NCBI RefSeq assembly: GCF_030757795.1
Contig: NZ_JAUQWH010000004.1
Location: 1 to 64,000 of the forward strand
DNA from: Actinoplanes oryzae
Lineage (GTDB): Bacteria > Actinomycetota > Actinomycetes > Mycobacteriales > Micromonosporaceae
Reading direction: 5' to 3'
Length of the DNA stretch: 64,000 nt
In this document: positions 16,262-25,086 of the stretch, in pieces
Layout: each line of letters begins with the position of its first letter
Position numbering within the stretch: position 1 is the stretch's first letter
Translations under genes and position numbers: made by a program
The notes under the pieces: generated by a model
What the model was told of the DNA's origin: nothing
Seen by the model: the letters and a program-made list of their open reading frames with translations, nothing else
Database searches by the model: none

Positions 16262-17326
16262 GTGGATGACGAGATTCGAGCGCGGCGCGCCGCCTGCACC
16301 GACACCTTCCTCGGCAACGGCCTGGGCCGGCCCCGCGACCTGCTGGCCACGATCGACCCCGACGCGGGCGACGACGTGTACGGCGACGGGGGCGCCGTGA
16401 CGGCCCTGGAGCGGCACATCGCGACGCTGCTCGGCAAGCCTGCCGCCGTGTTCCTGCCCAGCGGCACGATGGCGCAGGGCGCGACGCTGCGGGTGCACGC
16501 CGATCGCCGGGGCGTCCGCACGGTGCTCTGGCACCCGTACTCCCATCTGGAGCAGCACGAGGGCCAGGCGCACCAGCGGTTGCACCAGCTCACCGGCCGG
16601 GCCGTGGGCACGGCCGAGCGGCTGCTGACCCTGGACGACCTCACCGGCACCGCCGAGCCGTTCGCCGCGCTGCTGCTCGAGCTCCCCCAGCGTGACCTCG
16701 GCGGCCAGCTGCCCGAGTGGGACGACCTGGTCGCGCAGACCGAGTGGGCCCGCGGCCGGGGCGCGGCCGTGCACCTCGACGGCGCCCGCATCTGGGAGGC
16801 GAGTGCCGGCTACGCGCGCCCGCCCGCCGAGATCGCCGCGCTCTTCGACACCGTCTACGTGTCGTTCTACAAGGGCGTCGGCGCGCTCCCGGGCTGCGGC
16901 GTCGCCGGCTCGGAGGAGGACGTCGCCCAGGTGCGCGAGTGGCGCTCCCGGCTCGGCGGCACCCTCTACGCCCTCTGGCCCCACGCCTCGTCCGCCCTGA
17001 GCCTCGTCGACGCCGCCCTGGCCGAGATGCCCGAGCGGATGGCGCACGCCCTGGCGATCGCCGCGGCCCTCGACGCGGTCCCCGAGGTGCGCGTGGTGCC
17101 CGGCCCGCCGCAGACCCCGATGATGCACCTGCTGCTGAGCACCACCGACGAGCGCTTCCGGGCCGGCGCGAAGCGGCTCGCCGAGGAGACCGGCCTGTGG
17201 GTGTGGCCGCGCCCGTTCGCGACCGGGGACCCGCGGGTCGTCCGGGTGGAGCTCAGCGTCGGCAGCGCCACCCTGCGCCACGAGCCGGCGGCGATCGCCG
17301 AGATCATCGGCGGCCTCTGCGCTTGA
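16262..17326 (+). CDS. Threonine aldolase-like PLP enzyme
   Basis: A 354-aa fold-type I PLP enzyme of the beta-eliminating lyase/threonine aldolase family. It would split threonine or a related beta-hydroxy amino acid into glycine and an aldehyde. Visible are FLPSGTMAQ (PLP-phosphate loop), HLDGARIWEA (Asp binding the PLP ring nitrogen, Arg) and SFYKGVGALPG with the Schiff-base Lys near residue 204. GTG 16262 follows the MerR-clamp stop by 4 bp, so it is probably in the same operon and under that regulator. Substrate is not determined. Confidence 0.82.
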   Translation: MDDEIRARRAACTDTFLGNGLGRPRDLLATIDPDAGDDVYGDGGAVTALERHIATLLGKPAAVFLPSGTMAQGATLRVHADRRGVRTVLWHPYSHLEQHEGQAHQRLHQLTGRAVGTAERLLTLDDLTGTAEPFAALLLELPQRDLGGQLPEWDDLVAQTEWARGRGAAVHLDGARIWEASAGYARPPAEIAALFDTVYVSFYKGVGALPGCGVAGSEEDVAQVREWRSRLGGTLYALWPHASSALSLVDAALAEMPERMAHALAIAAALDAVPEVRVVPGPPQTPMMHLLLSTTDERFRAGAKRLAEETGLWVWPRPFATGDPRVVRVELSVGSATLRHEPAAIAEIIGGLCA

Positions 17327-17327
17327 C

Positions 17328-17347
17328 GTGTCGGCTTTTTCCGACGC
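17328..17347. promoter_or_regulatory. Inverted repeat upstream of ArsR gene
   Basis: GTGTCGG-CTTTTT-CCGACGC is a 7-bp dyad with one mismatch, 10 bp before the ArsR start. It may be the ArsR operator. The central T run also makes it a possible terminator of the preceding gene. Confidence 0.4.
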
Positions 17348-17357
17348 ATTATGAGGC

Positions 17358-17666
17358 GTGGCCGAGGACGTGTTCGGAGCGCTCGCTCATCCCGTACGCC
17401 GCCAGCTGCTCGTCGCCCTCCGCGACGGCCCCCGCGCGGCAGGCGAGCTTGCCGGCCTGTTCGACCTGAGCAGGCCGGCGGTGTCCGAGCACCTCGCCGT
17501 CCTCCGCCACGCCGAGCTCGTCCGCGAGGAGCCCCGCGGCCGCCACCGCTACTACCACCTGGCGGCCGCGCCACTGGCCGGCGTCCAGGACTGGCTCGCG
17601 CCGTTCGAGCACTACTGGCGTGCACGCCTGCGCACGCTGGCCGACCTGGAGTGGGAGGACGAGTGA
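17358..17666 (+). CDS. ArsR-family regulator
   Basis: A 102-aa single-domain winged helix: DVFGALAHPVRRQLLVALRDGPRAAGELA, then the recognition helix SRPAVSEHLAVLRHAELV and wing RGRHRYYHL. No metal-binding Cys motif is present, so it belongs to the metal-independent group that commonly sits before a SRPBCC/AHSA1 gene. Its stop overlaps the next start as GTGA. Autoregulation through the dyad just upstream is likely. Confidence 0.85.
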   Translation: MAEDVFGALAHPVRRQLLVALRDGPRAAGELAGLFDLSRPAVSEHLAVLRHAELVREEPRGRHRYYHLAAAPLAGVQDWLAPFEHYWRARLRTLADLEWEDE

Positions 17667-18046
17667 CCCGCGACATCGAGCTGGACCAGTTCATCGCGCG
17701 ACCCCCGGCAGCGGTCTGGCGGGCCCTCACCGAACCGGAGCTGCTCGCCCGCTGGTGGGCGGAGGGCGACATCAAGCCCGTCGAGGGGCACCGCTTCACG
17801 CTGGACATGGGCTCGTGGGGCAAGCAGCAGTGCGAGATCCTGGCGGTCGACCCCGGCCGCATGCTGCGCTTCCTCTTCGCCGAAGGCGTGCTCGACACGA
17901 CAATCACCTGGCGGCTCGAGGCGGAGGGCACGGGAACGCGGCTCTTCCTCACGCAGGCCGGCTTCCCGGACGAGCGCTCCTTCACAGGGATGAGCCGCGG
18001 CTGGCCCGCGGTCCTCACCCGCATCGAGGCGGCCGCCGTGGCCTGA
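17663..18046 (+). CDS. SRPBCC/AHSA1-type START-like protein
   Basis: A 127-aa SRPBCC (Activator of Hsp90 ATPase 1-like) domain: IELDQFIARPPAAVWRALTEPELLARWW, GSWGKQQCEIL, a beta-rich middle and a C-terminal long helix (GWPAVLTRIEAA). Such proteins have a hydrophobic pocket for small ligands. The GTG start overlaps the ArsR stop by 4 bp, forming the widespread ArsR-SRPBCC pair. The ligand is unknown. Confidence 0.8.
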   Translation: MTRDIELDQFIARPPAAVWRALTEPELLARWWAEGDIKPVEGHRFTLDMGSWGKQQCEILAVDPGRMLRFLFAEGVLDTTITWRLEAEGTGTRLFLTQAGFPDERSFTGMSRGWPAVLTRIEAAAVA

Positions 18047-18133
18047 GCTGGTTCAGTACCGGCCCGGCGGCGGATGCATCACCGGATGGTAAACCTCCGG
18101 CCAACCTGGTCGCGCCCTGCGTGGTCGTGCGGT

Positions 18134-18139
18134 TACCGT
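18134..18139 (+). promoter_or_regulatory. -10 box of methyltransferase gene (leaderless)
   Basis: TACCGT, 7 nt, then ATG at 18147. Confidence 0.45.
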
Positions 18140-18146
18140 CGCTGCC

Positions 18147-18935
18147 ATGGGTTTCGCACGGCAGTACGAGCAGCTCGTGAGCGAGGCGGCCGGCGTACCG
18201 ATCACGGGGTGGGAATTCGCCTGGCTGGACGGGCGGGCGGTGGGCTCGGACCCCTCGTGGGCGTTCCCGGAGCTGGCCCGCCCCCTGGTCCGGCACGCGG
18301 GCAGCCTGCTCGACCTGGACACCGGCGGCGGTGAGCTGCTGGCCGAGCTGGCGCCGCTGCCCGCGCACACGGTCGCGGTGGAGAGCTGGGCGCCGAACGT
18401 GCCCGTGGCCCGCGACCGGCTGCGGCCCTTCGGGGTGTCGGTGGTCACCGAGCTGCCCGGCGGGGAGAACGAGTTCGACGTGGTGCTGAGCCGGCACGGC
18501 CGGCTGCCCGCCGACGACGTGGCCCGGCTGCTCGCACCCGGCGGCACGCTGCTCAGCCAGCAGGTGGGCAGCGACGACCTGGCCGACCTGAACGCCGAGC
18601 TCGGCGCGCCGCCCCCGCACCCGCGCGCCTGGGACGCCGAGACGGCGGTCCGCGCCCTCCAGGCCGCCGGGCTGACGGTGACGGACGTGCGCGAGGAGCG
18701 GGTGCCGCTCACGTTCCACGACATAGGAGCCGTCGTCTACCAGCTGCGGGCGGTGCCGTGGCAGGTCCGCGACTTCAGTGTGGAGAAGTACGACCGGGCG
18801 CTGCGCCGGATGGACGCGCTGATCCGCACGTACGGGCACTTCACCGCGACCGCCCACCGCTTCCTCGTCCAGGCCTCCCGCCTCGAGACCTCCCTGGCCG
18901 GCGCGGCACGAGCAGGCGTCCGTGCCCACCACTGA
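18147..18935 (+). CDS. SAM-dependent methyltransferase
   Basis: A 262-aa class I methyltransferase-like protein. The SAM-binding motif I is LLDLDTGGGELLAEL (about residues 53-67). Acidic motif II follows as AVESWAPN, and a motif IV-like FDVVLSRHGRLP leads to LLAPGGTLLSQQV. The last 80 residues (FHDIGAVVYQLRAVPWQVRDF) resemble actinobacterial methyltransferases of unknown substrate. The 3' end overlaps the next start by 14 bp in another frame. Confidence 0.72.
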   Translation: MGFARQYEQLVSEAAGVPITGWEFAWLDGRAVGSDPSWAFPELARPLVRHAGSLLDLDTGGGELLAELAPLPAHTVAVESWAPNVPVARDRLRPFGVSVVTELPGGENEFDVVLSRHGRLPADDVARLLAPGGTLLSQQVGSDDLADLNAELGAPPPHPRAWDAETAVRALQAAGLTVTDVREERVPLTFHDIGAVVYQLRAVPWQVRDFSVEKYDRALRRMDALIRTYGHFTATAHRFLVQASRLETSLAGAARAGVRAHH

Positions 18936-19752
18936 GCCACGCGACGGGTCCACCGCCGAGCCGCATGCGCGGGAGAGTGGGTCCACCGCTGAGCCACGCG
19001 ACGGGTCCACCACCGAGCCGCATGCGCGGGAGGGTGGGTCCGCCGCTGAGCTTGTTCTCGCCGTGGCTCAGCCGGTCTGCCGGGCCCTCGACGTCGAGGC
19101 GAACGCCCACGCGCACGCCGGCCTGGTCCGGGCCGCCCGGGCGCGCGTGGTCGTCTTCCCCGAGCTGTCCCTCACCGGGTACGAACTGGACGCCCCGGCC
19201 GTGGCCATGGACGATCCACGCCTGCGTCCCCTGATCGAGGCGTGCGCGGACACCGGCACGGTCGCGATCGCCAGTGCGCCCGTCGAGGACCGCTTCCTGG
19301 CGCTGCTCGCTGTGGACGGCGCCGGGGCGCGGGTGGCGTACCGGAAGATGAATGTGGCCGGGCACGAGCCGCAGCACTTCCGCCCGGGCCCGGCCCCCGC
19401 GGTGCTCGAAGTGGACGGCTGGCGGCTGGGCCTCGCCCTCTGCAAGGACACCGGCGTGCCCGCTCACCAGGAGCAGACCGCGGCCCTGGGCATGGACGCG
19501 TACGTCGCGGGTGCGCTCGACCTGGCCGAGGACGCACACGTGCACGAGCAGCGCGCCCGGCGCATCAGCACCGAGCACGGCGTGTGGGTGGCGATCGCCA
19601 GCTTCGCCGGCCCGACGGGCGACGGCTACCTGGACAATGCGGGCCGCTCGGGCATCTGGTCCCCGTCCGGCGTTGAAGTGGCCCGCGCGGGCACTGAGCC
19701 TGGCGACTTTGCCCGGGCCACCCTCCGGCGGGAGGCGGAGCGGGCCGCCTGA
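18922..19752 (+). CDS. Nitrilase-superfamily carbon-nitrogen hydrolase
   Basis: A 276-aa member of the nitrilase superfamily. The Glu-Lys-Cys triad is visible in FPELSLTGYE, YRKMNVAGHE and LALCKDTGVP. Such enzymes hydrolyse amides or nitriles; the substrate cannot be read from sequence. Before the conserved start of the fold (AELVLAVAQP) lie two tandem 19-residue repeats (EPRDGST, EPHARE) encoded by a 57-bp DNA duplication. These are absent from the family and probably arose by slippage. GTG 18922 is the only start upstream of the first beta strand. A start at a later GTG would cut that strand. Confidence 0.8.
   Translation: MPTTEPRDGSTAEPHARESGSTAEPRDGSTTEPHAREGGSAAELVLAVAQPVCRALDVEANAHAHAGLVRAARARVVVFPELSLTGYELDAPAVAMDDPRLRPLIEACADTGTVAIASAPVEDRFLALLAVDGAGARVAYRKMNVAGHEPQHFRPGPAPAVLEVDGWRLGLALCKDTGVPAHQEQTAALGMDAYVAGALDLAEDAHVHEQRARRISTEHGVWVAIASFAGPTGDGYLDNAGRSGIWSPSGVEVARAGTEPGDFARATLRREAERAA
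18931..19044 (+). repeat. Two tandem 57-bp repeats inside a CDS
   Basis: Copies at 18931-18987 and 18988-19044 differ at about five positions; a few bases of a third copy follow. The unit is 19 codons, so the reading frame is kept. It encodes the N-terminal repeat of the nitrilase-like protein. Confidence 0.85.
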
Positions 19753-19781
19753 ACCGGCGGTCGATCCCCCCGCACAGCCGA

Positions 19782-20912
19782 TCAGGGCAGCGGGCCGGGC
19801 TTGGCGAGGTAGTAGCCCTGGCCCAGGTCGACGCCGATGGCGCGAAGCTTGTCGTGCTCGGCCTCGGTCTCGATGCCCTCGGCGACCAGGCGGGCGCCCA
19901 CCTCGCCGGCGAAGGAGACCAGCGAGCGGGCCAGGGCCGTGCGGACGGGGTCGCGGTCGATGTCGCGGGTGAGGCTGATGTCGAGTTTGATGATGTCCGG
20001 GCGCAGCTGGAGGATGTGCTGGAGGCTGGCGAAGCCCGCGCCCGCGTCGTCGACGACGATCTGGACCCCCGCGGCGCGCAGGCGGTTGGTGACCTCGTTG
20101 AGGGCGGGATAGTCCTCGACCTGGGTGTGCTCGGTGACCTCGACGCAGATGTCGCTGTCCGCGTGGGCCAGCACGGTCTCCTGCACCGCGGGGTTGAGCA
20201 GCGCCTCGGCGGAGAGGTTGACGCCCAGCGTGCGGCCGGGCGGCACGTCGGGCAGCGCCTCGAAGGCCCGCTCGATCGCCAGCAGCTCCAGGGCGACGCC
20301 GAGGCCGGTCTGGCCCGCCGCGGCGAAGGCGTGCGCCGGGGTCGGGAAGGTCGCCAGGTCGAAGCGGGCCAGCGCCTCGTAGCCGACGGTGGTCGCGTCG
20401 GCGAGGCGCACCACGGGCTGGAAGACGACCCGCAGGGCGCGCTCGCGCAGGACGTCGCGCAGCGCCCGGGCGTCCTCGTGCTCGGGCTGGGCGGACGAGC
20501 TGTCCACCTGCTCGCCGATGAGGCCGCCCAGCAGGCTCAGGAAGCGGATCGAGTCGTCGCCGAGGCGCGGGTCGGGCGTCCGGCTCAGGCAGCACAGGAC
20601 CCCGGTGCGGGTGCCGTCCTCGTTCTGCCAGGGCACGCCCGCGTACGAGCCGATGCCCTGCCGCGTCGTGATCTCCAGGTCCCGGGTCGCGAAGTCGCGC
20701 CGCGTGTCGGTGACCATGGCGGGCAGCAGCCCGTGGAACACCCGCAGGCAGAACGAGTCGGTGAGCACCGAGCCGGGCTCGAACAGGTCGGTGTCGCCGC
20801 TGACCGCCCGGACCACCTGCCGGCCGCCCTCGATGTCGGAGAGCACGGCGATCTCGCAGCCGAGGTGTGCACGGGCGAGATCGAGCAGGCGCTCGACCAT
20901 CGTCCAGTCCAC
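19782..20912 (-). CDS. GAF-EAL cyclic-di-GMP phosphodiesterase
   Basis: A 376-aa cytoplasmic protein. Residues 1-145 form a GAF-like sensor (GSYAGVPWQNEDGTRTGVLCCLS), and 155-376 an EAL domain that would hydrolyse c-di-GMP to pGpG. The EAL signature is YEALAR. Further active-site elements are VNLSAEALL, VEVTEHTQ, DDAGAGFASL, IKLDISL, AEGIET and QGYYLAKP. DDAGAGF replaces the usual DDFGTG, but both Asp residues remain, so activity is plausible. A GGAGGA site precedes the GTG start. A GGDEF protein elsewhere in the window (47081-48628) could supply the opposite activity. Confidence 0.88.
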   Translation of the reverse strand: MDWTMVERLLDLARAHLGCEIAVLSDIEGGRQVVRAVSGDTDLFEPGSVLTDSFCLRVFHGLLPAMVTDTRRDFATRDLEITTRQGIGSYAGVPWQNEDGTRTGVLCCLSRTPDPRLGDDSIRFLSLLGGLIGEQVDSSSAQPEHEDARALRDVLRERALRVVFQPVVRLADATTVGYEALARFDLATFPTPAHAFAAAGQTGLGVALELLAIERAFEALPDVPPGRTLGVNLSAEALLNPAVQETVLAHADSDICVEVTEHTQVEDYPALNEVTNRLRAAGVQIVVDDAGAGFASLQHILQLRPDIIKLDISLTRDIDRDPVRTALARSLVSFAGEVGARLVAEGIETEAEHDKLRAIGVDLGQGYYLAKPGPLP

Positions 20913-20988
20913 GCTCGTCCTCCGGCTCGGCGGGTGGCCGCCGGGCCACCGCGTAGGGGGGAAGAGTATCGGGACCCGGGTCCGCGGC

Positions 20989-21375
20989 TCAGGGGCGGGC
21001 CGCGATCGCCTCCACCTCGATCCGGAAATCCGGGTGCACCAGCCCGCTGACCTGCACCAGCGAGCTCGCCGGCGGCCGCGCCGGGTCGATCAGCTCGTCC
21101 CGCACCCGGCGGAAGTCGGCGAGATCACCCATGTTGACGAGGAACACCGTCAGCTTGACGACGTGGCTCAGGTCACACCCTGCCGCGGCGAGGGCCGCCC
21201 GCAGATTCCGGAACACCTGCCGCGTCTGCTCGGCCGCGTCGTCGGCACCGACCAGCCGCCCGTCCTCGTCGAGCGGCACCTGCCCGGAGACCACGACCAT
21301 CGTGCCGGTGAACGACACCGCGTGGCTGTAGTTGTGCGTCGGCGGCATGCCGGCCGGCCGGGTGTGGTGTTCCAT
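20989..21375 (-). CDS. Rid-family (RidA-like) deaminase
   Basis: A 128-aa Rid/YjgF protein. RidA hydrolyses reactive enamine/imine intermediates released by PLP enzymes. The family features SGQVPLDEDG, QVFRNLRAALAAAG, VVKLTVFLVNM and the C-terminal IEVEAIA are present. The Arg that defines true RidA (R105 in E. coli) is not in its usual context, so it may be one of the Rid1-7 subfamilies. ATG 21375 is preceded by TACGCT with a 7-nt gap, which supports this start. Confidence 0.82.
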   Translation of the reverse strand: MEHHTRPAGMPPTHNYSHAVSFTGTMVVVSGQVPLDEDGRLVGADDAAEQTRQVFRNLRAALAAAGCDLSHVVKLTVFLVNMGDLADFRRVRDELIDPARPPASSLVQVSGLVHPDFRIEVEAIAARP

Positions 21376-21382
21376 GCGCGGC

Positions 21383-21388
21383 AGCGTA
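21383..21388 (-). promoter_or_regulatory. -10 box of Rid gene (leaderless)
   Basis: TACGCT on the minus strand, 7 nt, then ATG at 21375. Confidence 0.45.
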
Positions 21389-21458
21389 GTGCGACCCGCT
21401 ACCCGCCCGCACCCCGTCGTCAACCCGCCCCGCCCCCGGCCGCGCCGAAGGTCCCGGT

Positions 21459-22586
21459 GTGAAGTCAAAGATCGCCGCCGTGGCCGCCGCCGCTCTCGCC
21501 CTTGCCTCCTTCGTCCCCAGCGCGGCCCGGGCCGCCTCCGCCACGCCGGCCACGGCTCCGTCCCTCGGCATCATCGGCAACTACTCCGACGCGGACATGA
21601 CGAGCATGCACTCGGCGGGAAGTGCCGCCGACGCGCTCGTCGAGATGGAGTGGGCGAAGGCGGAGCCCGTCCGCGGTCAGTACGACGAGAGGTACCTGGA
21701 CTCGGTCGCCGCCCGCATCGCCGGCCTCAAGGCGCTCGGCTACACGATCTCCTTCAACACCGGCGTCCAGAACGCCCCGGCCTGGCTGCTGGCGCTGCCC
21801 GGTGCCCGCTACGTGGACCAGAACGGCGAAACCTACGCCGACTCGGACGAGCCCAACCTGGTCTTCGGGACCCAGTACCGCCCGCTGGCGACGCGTTACC
21901 TCAAGAAGGTCTTCGCGCGCCTCGGCACGGGGTTCTCCATCGTGCGGGTGGGCGGAGGTCACTGGGGCGAGTTGACCTACCCGTTCAAGCTGGACCCGGC
22001 GACGGGCAAGCTGCGCAACCTCTACTACGCGTTCGACATCAACGCCAGGCTGAGCAACCCGGCGCCTCAGTGGAAGCCGGGGCAGCCGAGCCCGAAGGGA
22101 CAGGCGGGCCGATTCCTCAAGTGGTACCTGAACTCGCTCGCCGCGTACCAGAACTGGCAGATCGCCGCGCTGCGGCAGGCCGGCTTCGCGGGAACCGCCG
22201 CGGTCCTCTACCCCTCCTACGGCATGCGGAGCGGTGACTTCGACAAGGCCGTCGCCACCAACCTCGCCGGCACGTCGAGCCCGGAGATCAACGGCGAGGT
22301 GCAGCGAGGGTACGACGCCACACGCCAGGTCGCCGCGCTGAAGGACCCGAAGGTCGTGGTCTACGGCACCTGGGCGGAGAACGCGAACACCGTTGCCTAT
22401 CTGGCCGGGCTCGCGCGCGGCAAGGGTCTGCGGGCCATGGCCGAGACCAGCCACGTCTGCCTGCCCGCCCAGCTGCCCGCCGTCATGGCGCAGGCCCAGC
22501 AGAACGACCTGGCTACGCTCTACATCGTGCGGCTGGCAGCCACCGACATCATCGGCAGCTCGCGCTATCTGGCGGCGGCCCGATAG
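21459..22586 (+). CDS. Secreted glycoside-hydrolase-like TIM-barrel protein
   Basis: A 375-aa protein with a Sec signal peptide (KSKIAAVAAAALALASFVPSA, cleavage after about residue 26). The mature part looks like the TIM barrel of GH42/beta-galactosidase-like families: VEMEWAKAEPVRGQYD (the acid-rich first strand), ISFNTGVQNAPAWLL, and VRVGGGHWGELTYP where a catalytic Glu may lie. Family and substrate are only tentative. It is convergent with, and overlaps by 22 bp, the end of the glycan operon, and could trim that surface glycan. GTG start; no strong ribosome site. Confidence 0.6.
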   Translation: MKSKIAAVAAAALALASFVPSAARAASATPATAPSLGIIGNYSDADMTSMHSAGSAADALVEMEWAKAEPVRGQYDERYLDSVAARIAGLKALGYTISFNTGVQNAPAWLLALPGARYVDQNGETYADSDEPNLVFGTQYRPLATRYLKKVFARLGTGFSIVRVGGGHWGELTYPFKLDPATGKLRNLYYAFDINARLSNPAPQWKPGQPSPKGQAGRFLKWYLNSLAAYQNWQIAALRQAGFAGTAAVLYPSYGMRSGDFDKAVATNLAGTSSPEINGEVQRGYDATRQVAALKDPKVVVYGTWAENANTVAYLAGLARGKGLRAMAETSHVCLPAQLPAVMAQAQQNDLATLYIVRLAATDIIGSSRYLAAAR

Positions 22587-23698
22587 TCCTTCGCCAGGGC
22601 GCCGCAGGCACCGGCCAGCCGCGCCGCGGCGGCACACCACGTGAACTGTGCGGCGTGGGCGGCACCGGCGGCCACCAGTCTGGACCGGAGCTCGGCATCG
22701 GTGTGCAGGCCGGCGATCGCAGCCGCCCACGCCGTCGCACTTTCCGGAGTGACGTACTGCGCCGCATCGCCGCCGACCTCCCGCAGCACGGGGACATCGG
22801 CGGCGAGCACCGGCGTATCCGCCACCATCGCCTCGAGCACGGGCAGGCCGAAGCCCTCGACCAGGGACGGGTACGCGAACATCCCGGCCGCCGCGTACAG
22901 GCTCCCCAGCAGGTCCTCGGGCACGAAGGACAACCGGGTGACGCGGTCCCCCACGCCATGCCGGGTGATCGCGGCACCCACCTCGTCGGAAAAGCGCTCG
23001 TCGGCGCTCCCGACGAGAACCAGCCGGGTCTCCGGCACCTTCGCGATCGCCTCCACCAGCACCGGTACGTTCTTGTGCGGTCGCTGGGCTCCGACATGCA
23101 GGACGTACCCGGGTTCCAGGCCGAACTCGTCCCGCAGCCGTCGCCTGCCGTCGGGGGTGCCGCGCCGGTCCAGGTCCACGCCGTTCGGGATGACATGGCC
23201 GCTGGGCACCCGGCGGCCGTACCATCGCTCGACCTCTCGGCCGGAGGCCGCGCTGACCGTCGCCACCGCCGAGGTCCGGACGATCAACGATGTGAACAGC
23301 CGATAGGCCAGCCGGACCCGGGGCGAGGGAGCGAAGCGCGGGTCGGCCTCGAATATGCAGTCGTGCACCAGGGCCAGGCTCGGCGTTCCGGCTATCGGCG
23401 AGGCGCCGAGGTGGTACGGATACACCATCACCTGCACCCCGGAACTCCGCAGCAGCCGGCGCCAGCGCCACCACTGCCGCACGTCGACCGGGCCTGCCGG
23501 CACGGGCCTGACACTGACCGAAGGCTCACGCGCCAGAGCGCCCAGGTCGAACCGGCGAGTGTGGCCGGTCCCGGTGAACACCACCAGCCGGACGTCCGGC
23601 ATGCGGGACAGCTCGCGGATCCACTCGTAGGCGACCCGCCCGATCCCGTGGTAGCGGTCGGTGAGCACCCGTCCGTCGATGCCGATGCACACGGTCAT
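22565..23698 (-). CDS. Glycosyltransferase family 4
   Basis: A 377-aa GT-B retaining glycosyltransferase: N-terminal GIDGRVLTDRYHGIGRVAYEW, donor-site VLHVGAQRPHKNVPVLVEA and the E-x7-E motif SLVEGFGLPVLEAMVADTPV (about residues 280-300). It would transfer a sugar from an NDP-sugar to a lipid-linked or nascent glycan at the cytoplasmic face. It is the last gene of a six-gene operon; its ATG overlaps the flippase stop by 4 bp. Confidence 0.88.
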   Translation of the reverse strand: MTVCIGIDGRVLTDRYHGIGRVAYEWIRELSRMPDVRLVVFTGTGHTRRFDLGALAREPSVSVRPVPAGPVDVRQWWRWRRLLRSSGVQVMVYPYHLGASPIAGTPSLALVHDCIFEADPRFAPSPRVRLAYRLFTSLIVRTSAVATVSAASGREVERWYGRRVPSGHVIPNGVDLDRRGTPDGRRRLRDEFGLEPGYVLHVGAQRPHKNVPVLVEAIAKVPETRLVLVGSADERFSDEVGAAITRHGVGDRVTRLSFVPEDLLGSLYAAAGMFAYPSLVEGFGLPVLEAMVADTPVLAADVPVLREVGGDAAQYVTPESATAWAAAIAGLHTDAELRSRLVAAGAAHAAQFTWCAAAARLAGACGALAKDYRAAAR

Positions 23699-25086
23699 CG
23701 GCGTCTCCGGGGCAAGAGCTCGGGAAAGCTGCTCGCCAGGACCGTCAGGCCGCCGAGAACTGCGATGCCGGACCAGAGGACCGGATCACCGACGACCGCG
23801 AGCACTCCCGCGAAAGCCAGCACCCCCGCGACCGCACCGAGGTCTCGGCGGGACGCGATCAAGACGTGCCAGCCCGGCCGCACCGCGGGAAGCATCGACA
23901 AGGTCACCACCGCGAGTGCTCCGGCGACGACCGCGCTGCGAGCGAGACCCGGCACGCCGGCCACCGTCGCGGCGGATGTCACCGTGCCGAGATAGGCCAC
24001 CGTGATCCCGGTCAGCAATCGGGCGGTATGCCTGTGCCCGTCTTCGGCCTGCAGGAAGGTGACACACAGATTGAAGAGACCGATCAACAGCCCCAGAATC
24101 GCCGCGTACGGCAACCAGCGCCCGACGGCCGCGAAGGTGTCCGGGAAGAGGACGGACCGGAGCTCCGGCGGCAACGTCACCAGCACCCCGGTCATCGCCG
24201 TGCCCACGAGCAGGTACGTCCGCAGCGCACCCGCCTTCCGTTCGGCCGATCCGTCCCGGCTGAGCTGGGGGAACACCGCGGTCGACACGGCGTTGGCGGC
24301 GAACAGCGGCACCCGGCCGAGGGCGGAGGCTGCCTGATAGGGCGCCCCTCCAGCCGGGCCGAGGCCGAGCACGCCGACGAGCACGGTGTCCCCGGCAGCG
24401 GTGACGGCGACCGACGCCTGCATCCGCGTCTGCCGGAGCACAGCGGTACACAATCCGGCTTCGGCCGCGCGCCACCTCGGGCGGCCTACCAGGCGCCGGA
24501 ACATCGGCACCGGGATCAGCAGCACAGCACTGCCCGCGACGAACCCGGCCAGGGCGCCGGCCGAGCCGAGATGGCAGGCGAAGACCAGCGCGATGCCGGT
24601 ACCGGCCTTGATCACCGCTTCCAAGGTCAGCAGGGCCGCCATCAGCTCCATCCGGCCGGCCCCCTGCAGGAAGCCCATGCCGGTCGATCCCATCGACATG
24701 AGCAGCGAGGCGCAGGCCACGACGGCAGCGTCCCGGACATCGCCGAAGATCAGCACCGCACCGGTGACAGGAACGGTGAGCGCGGTGCCCAGGGCGACGT
24801 TGGCCCAGAACGCGAAGCTCGTCACCGTGACGTGCCACCGGCGATCGTCCGGCCTCCGGCTCAGCTCGCGAGCGAGGAGCCAGGGGACGCCGGCACCGGA
24901 CACGGCCGCCCGGACCATGAGCAGAGCCTGCCCCGCGGCGAAGGCTGCGTACTGGGTGGGCGCGAGGCCGTGGGTGAGCAGCAGGGCGTACCCGTAGTTG
25001 ACAACTCCCGCTCCGCTCGTCGCCAGCAGCAGCCAGCCCGCACCGCTGCCCCGGGCGCGGACCGGCTCCTCGAGAACGGCGGTCAC
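23695..25086 (-). CDS. Polysaccharide flippase (Wzx/MATE-like)
   Basis: A 463-aa membrane protein with 12-14 predicted helices and the MOP-superfamily oligosaccharide flippase pattern (an N-terminal helix pair, ARELSRRPDDRRWHV loop, then paired helices to PELLPRRRR). It likely moves lipid-linked oligosaccharides made by the neighbouring glycosyltransferases to the outer face. The GTG at 25086 overlaps the upstream stop as GTGA, which fixes the start. A much longer open frame continues upstream, but it runs antisense-like through the previous gene. Confidence 0.82.
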   Translation of the reverse strand: MTAVLEEPVRARGSGAGWLLLATSGAGVVNYGYALLLTHGLAPTQYAAFAAGQALLMVRAAVSGAGVPWLLARELSRRPDDRRWHVTVTSFAFWANVALGTALTVPVTGAVLIFGDVRDAAVVACASLLMSMGSTGMGFLQGAGRMELMAALLTLEAVIKAGTGIALVFACHLGSAGALAGFVAGSAVLLIPVPMFRRLVGRPRWRAAEAGLCTAVLRQTRMQASVAVTAAGDTVLVGVLGLGPAGGAPYQAASALGRVPLFAANAVSTAVFPQLSRDGSAERKAGALRTYLLVGTAMTGVLVTLPPELRSVLFPDTFAAVGRWLPYAAILGLLIGLFNLCVTFLQAEDGHRHTARLLTGITVAYLGTVTSAATVAGVPGLARSAVVAGALAVVTLSMLPAVRPGWHVLIASRRDLGAVAGVLAFAGVLAVVGDPVLWSGIAVLGGLTVLASSFPELLPRRRR

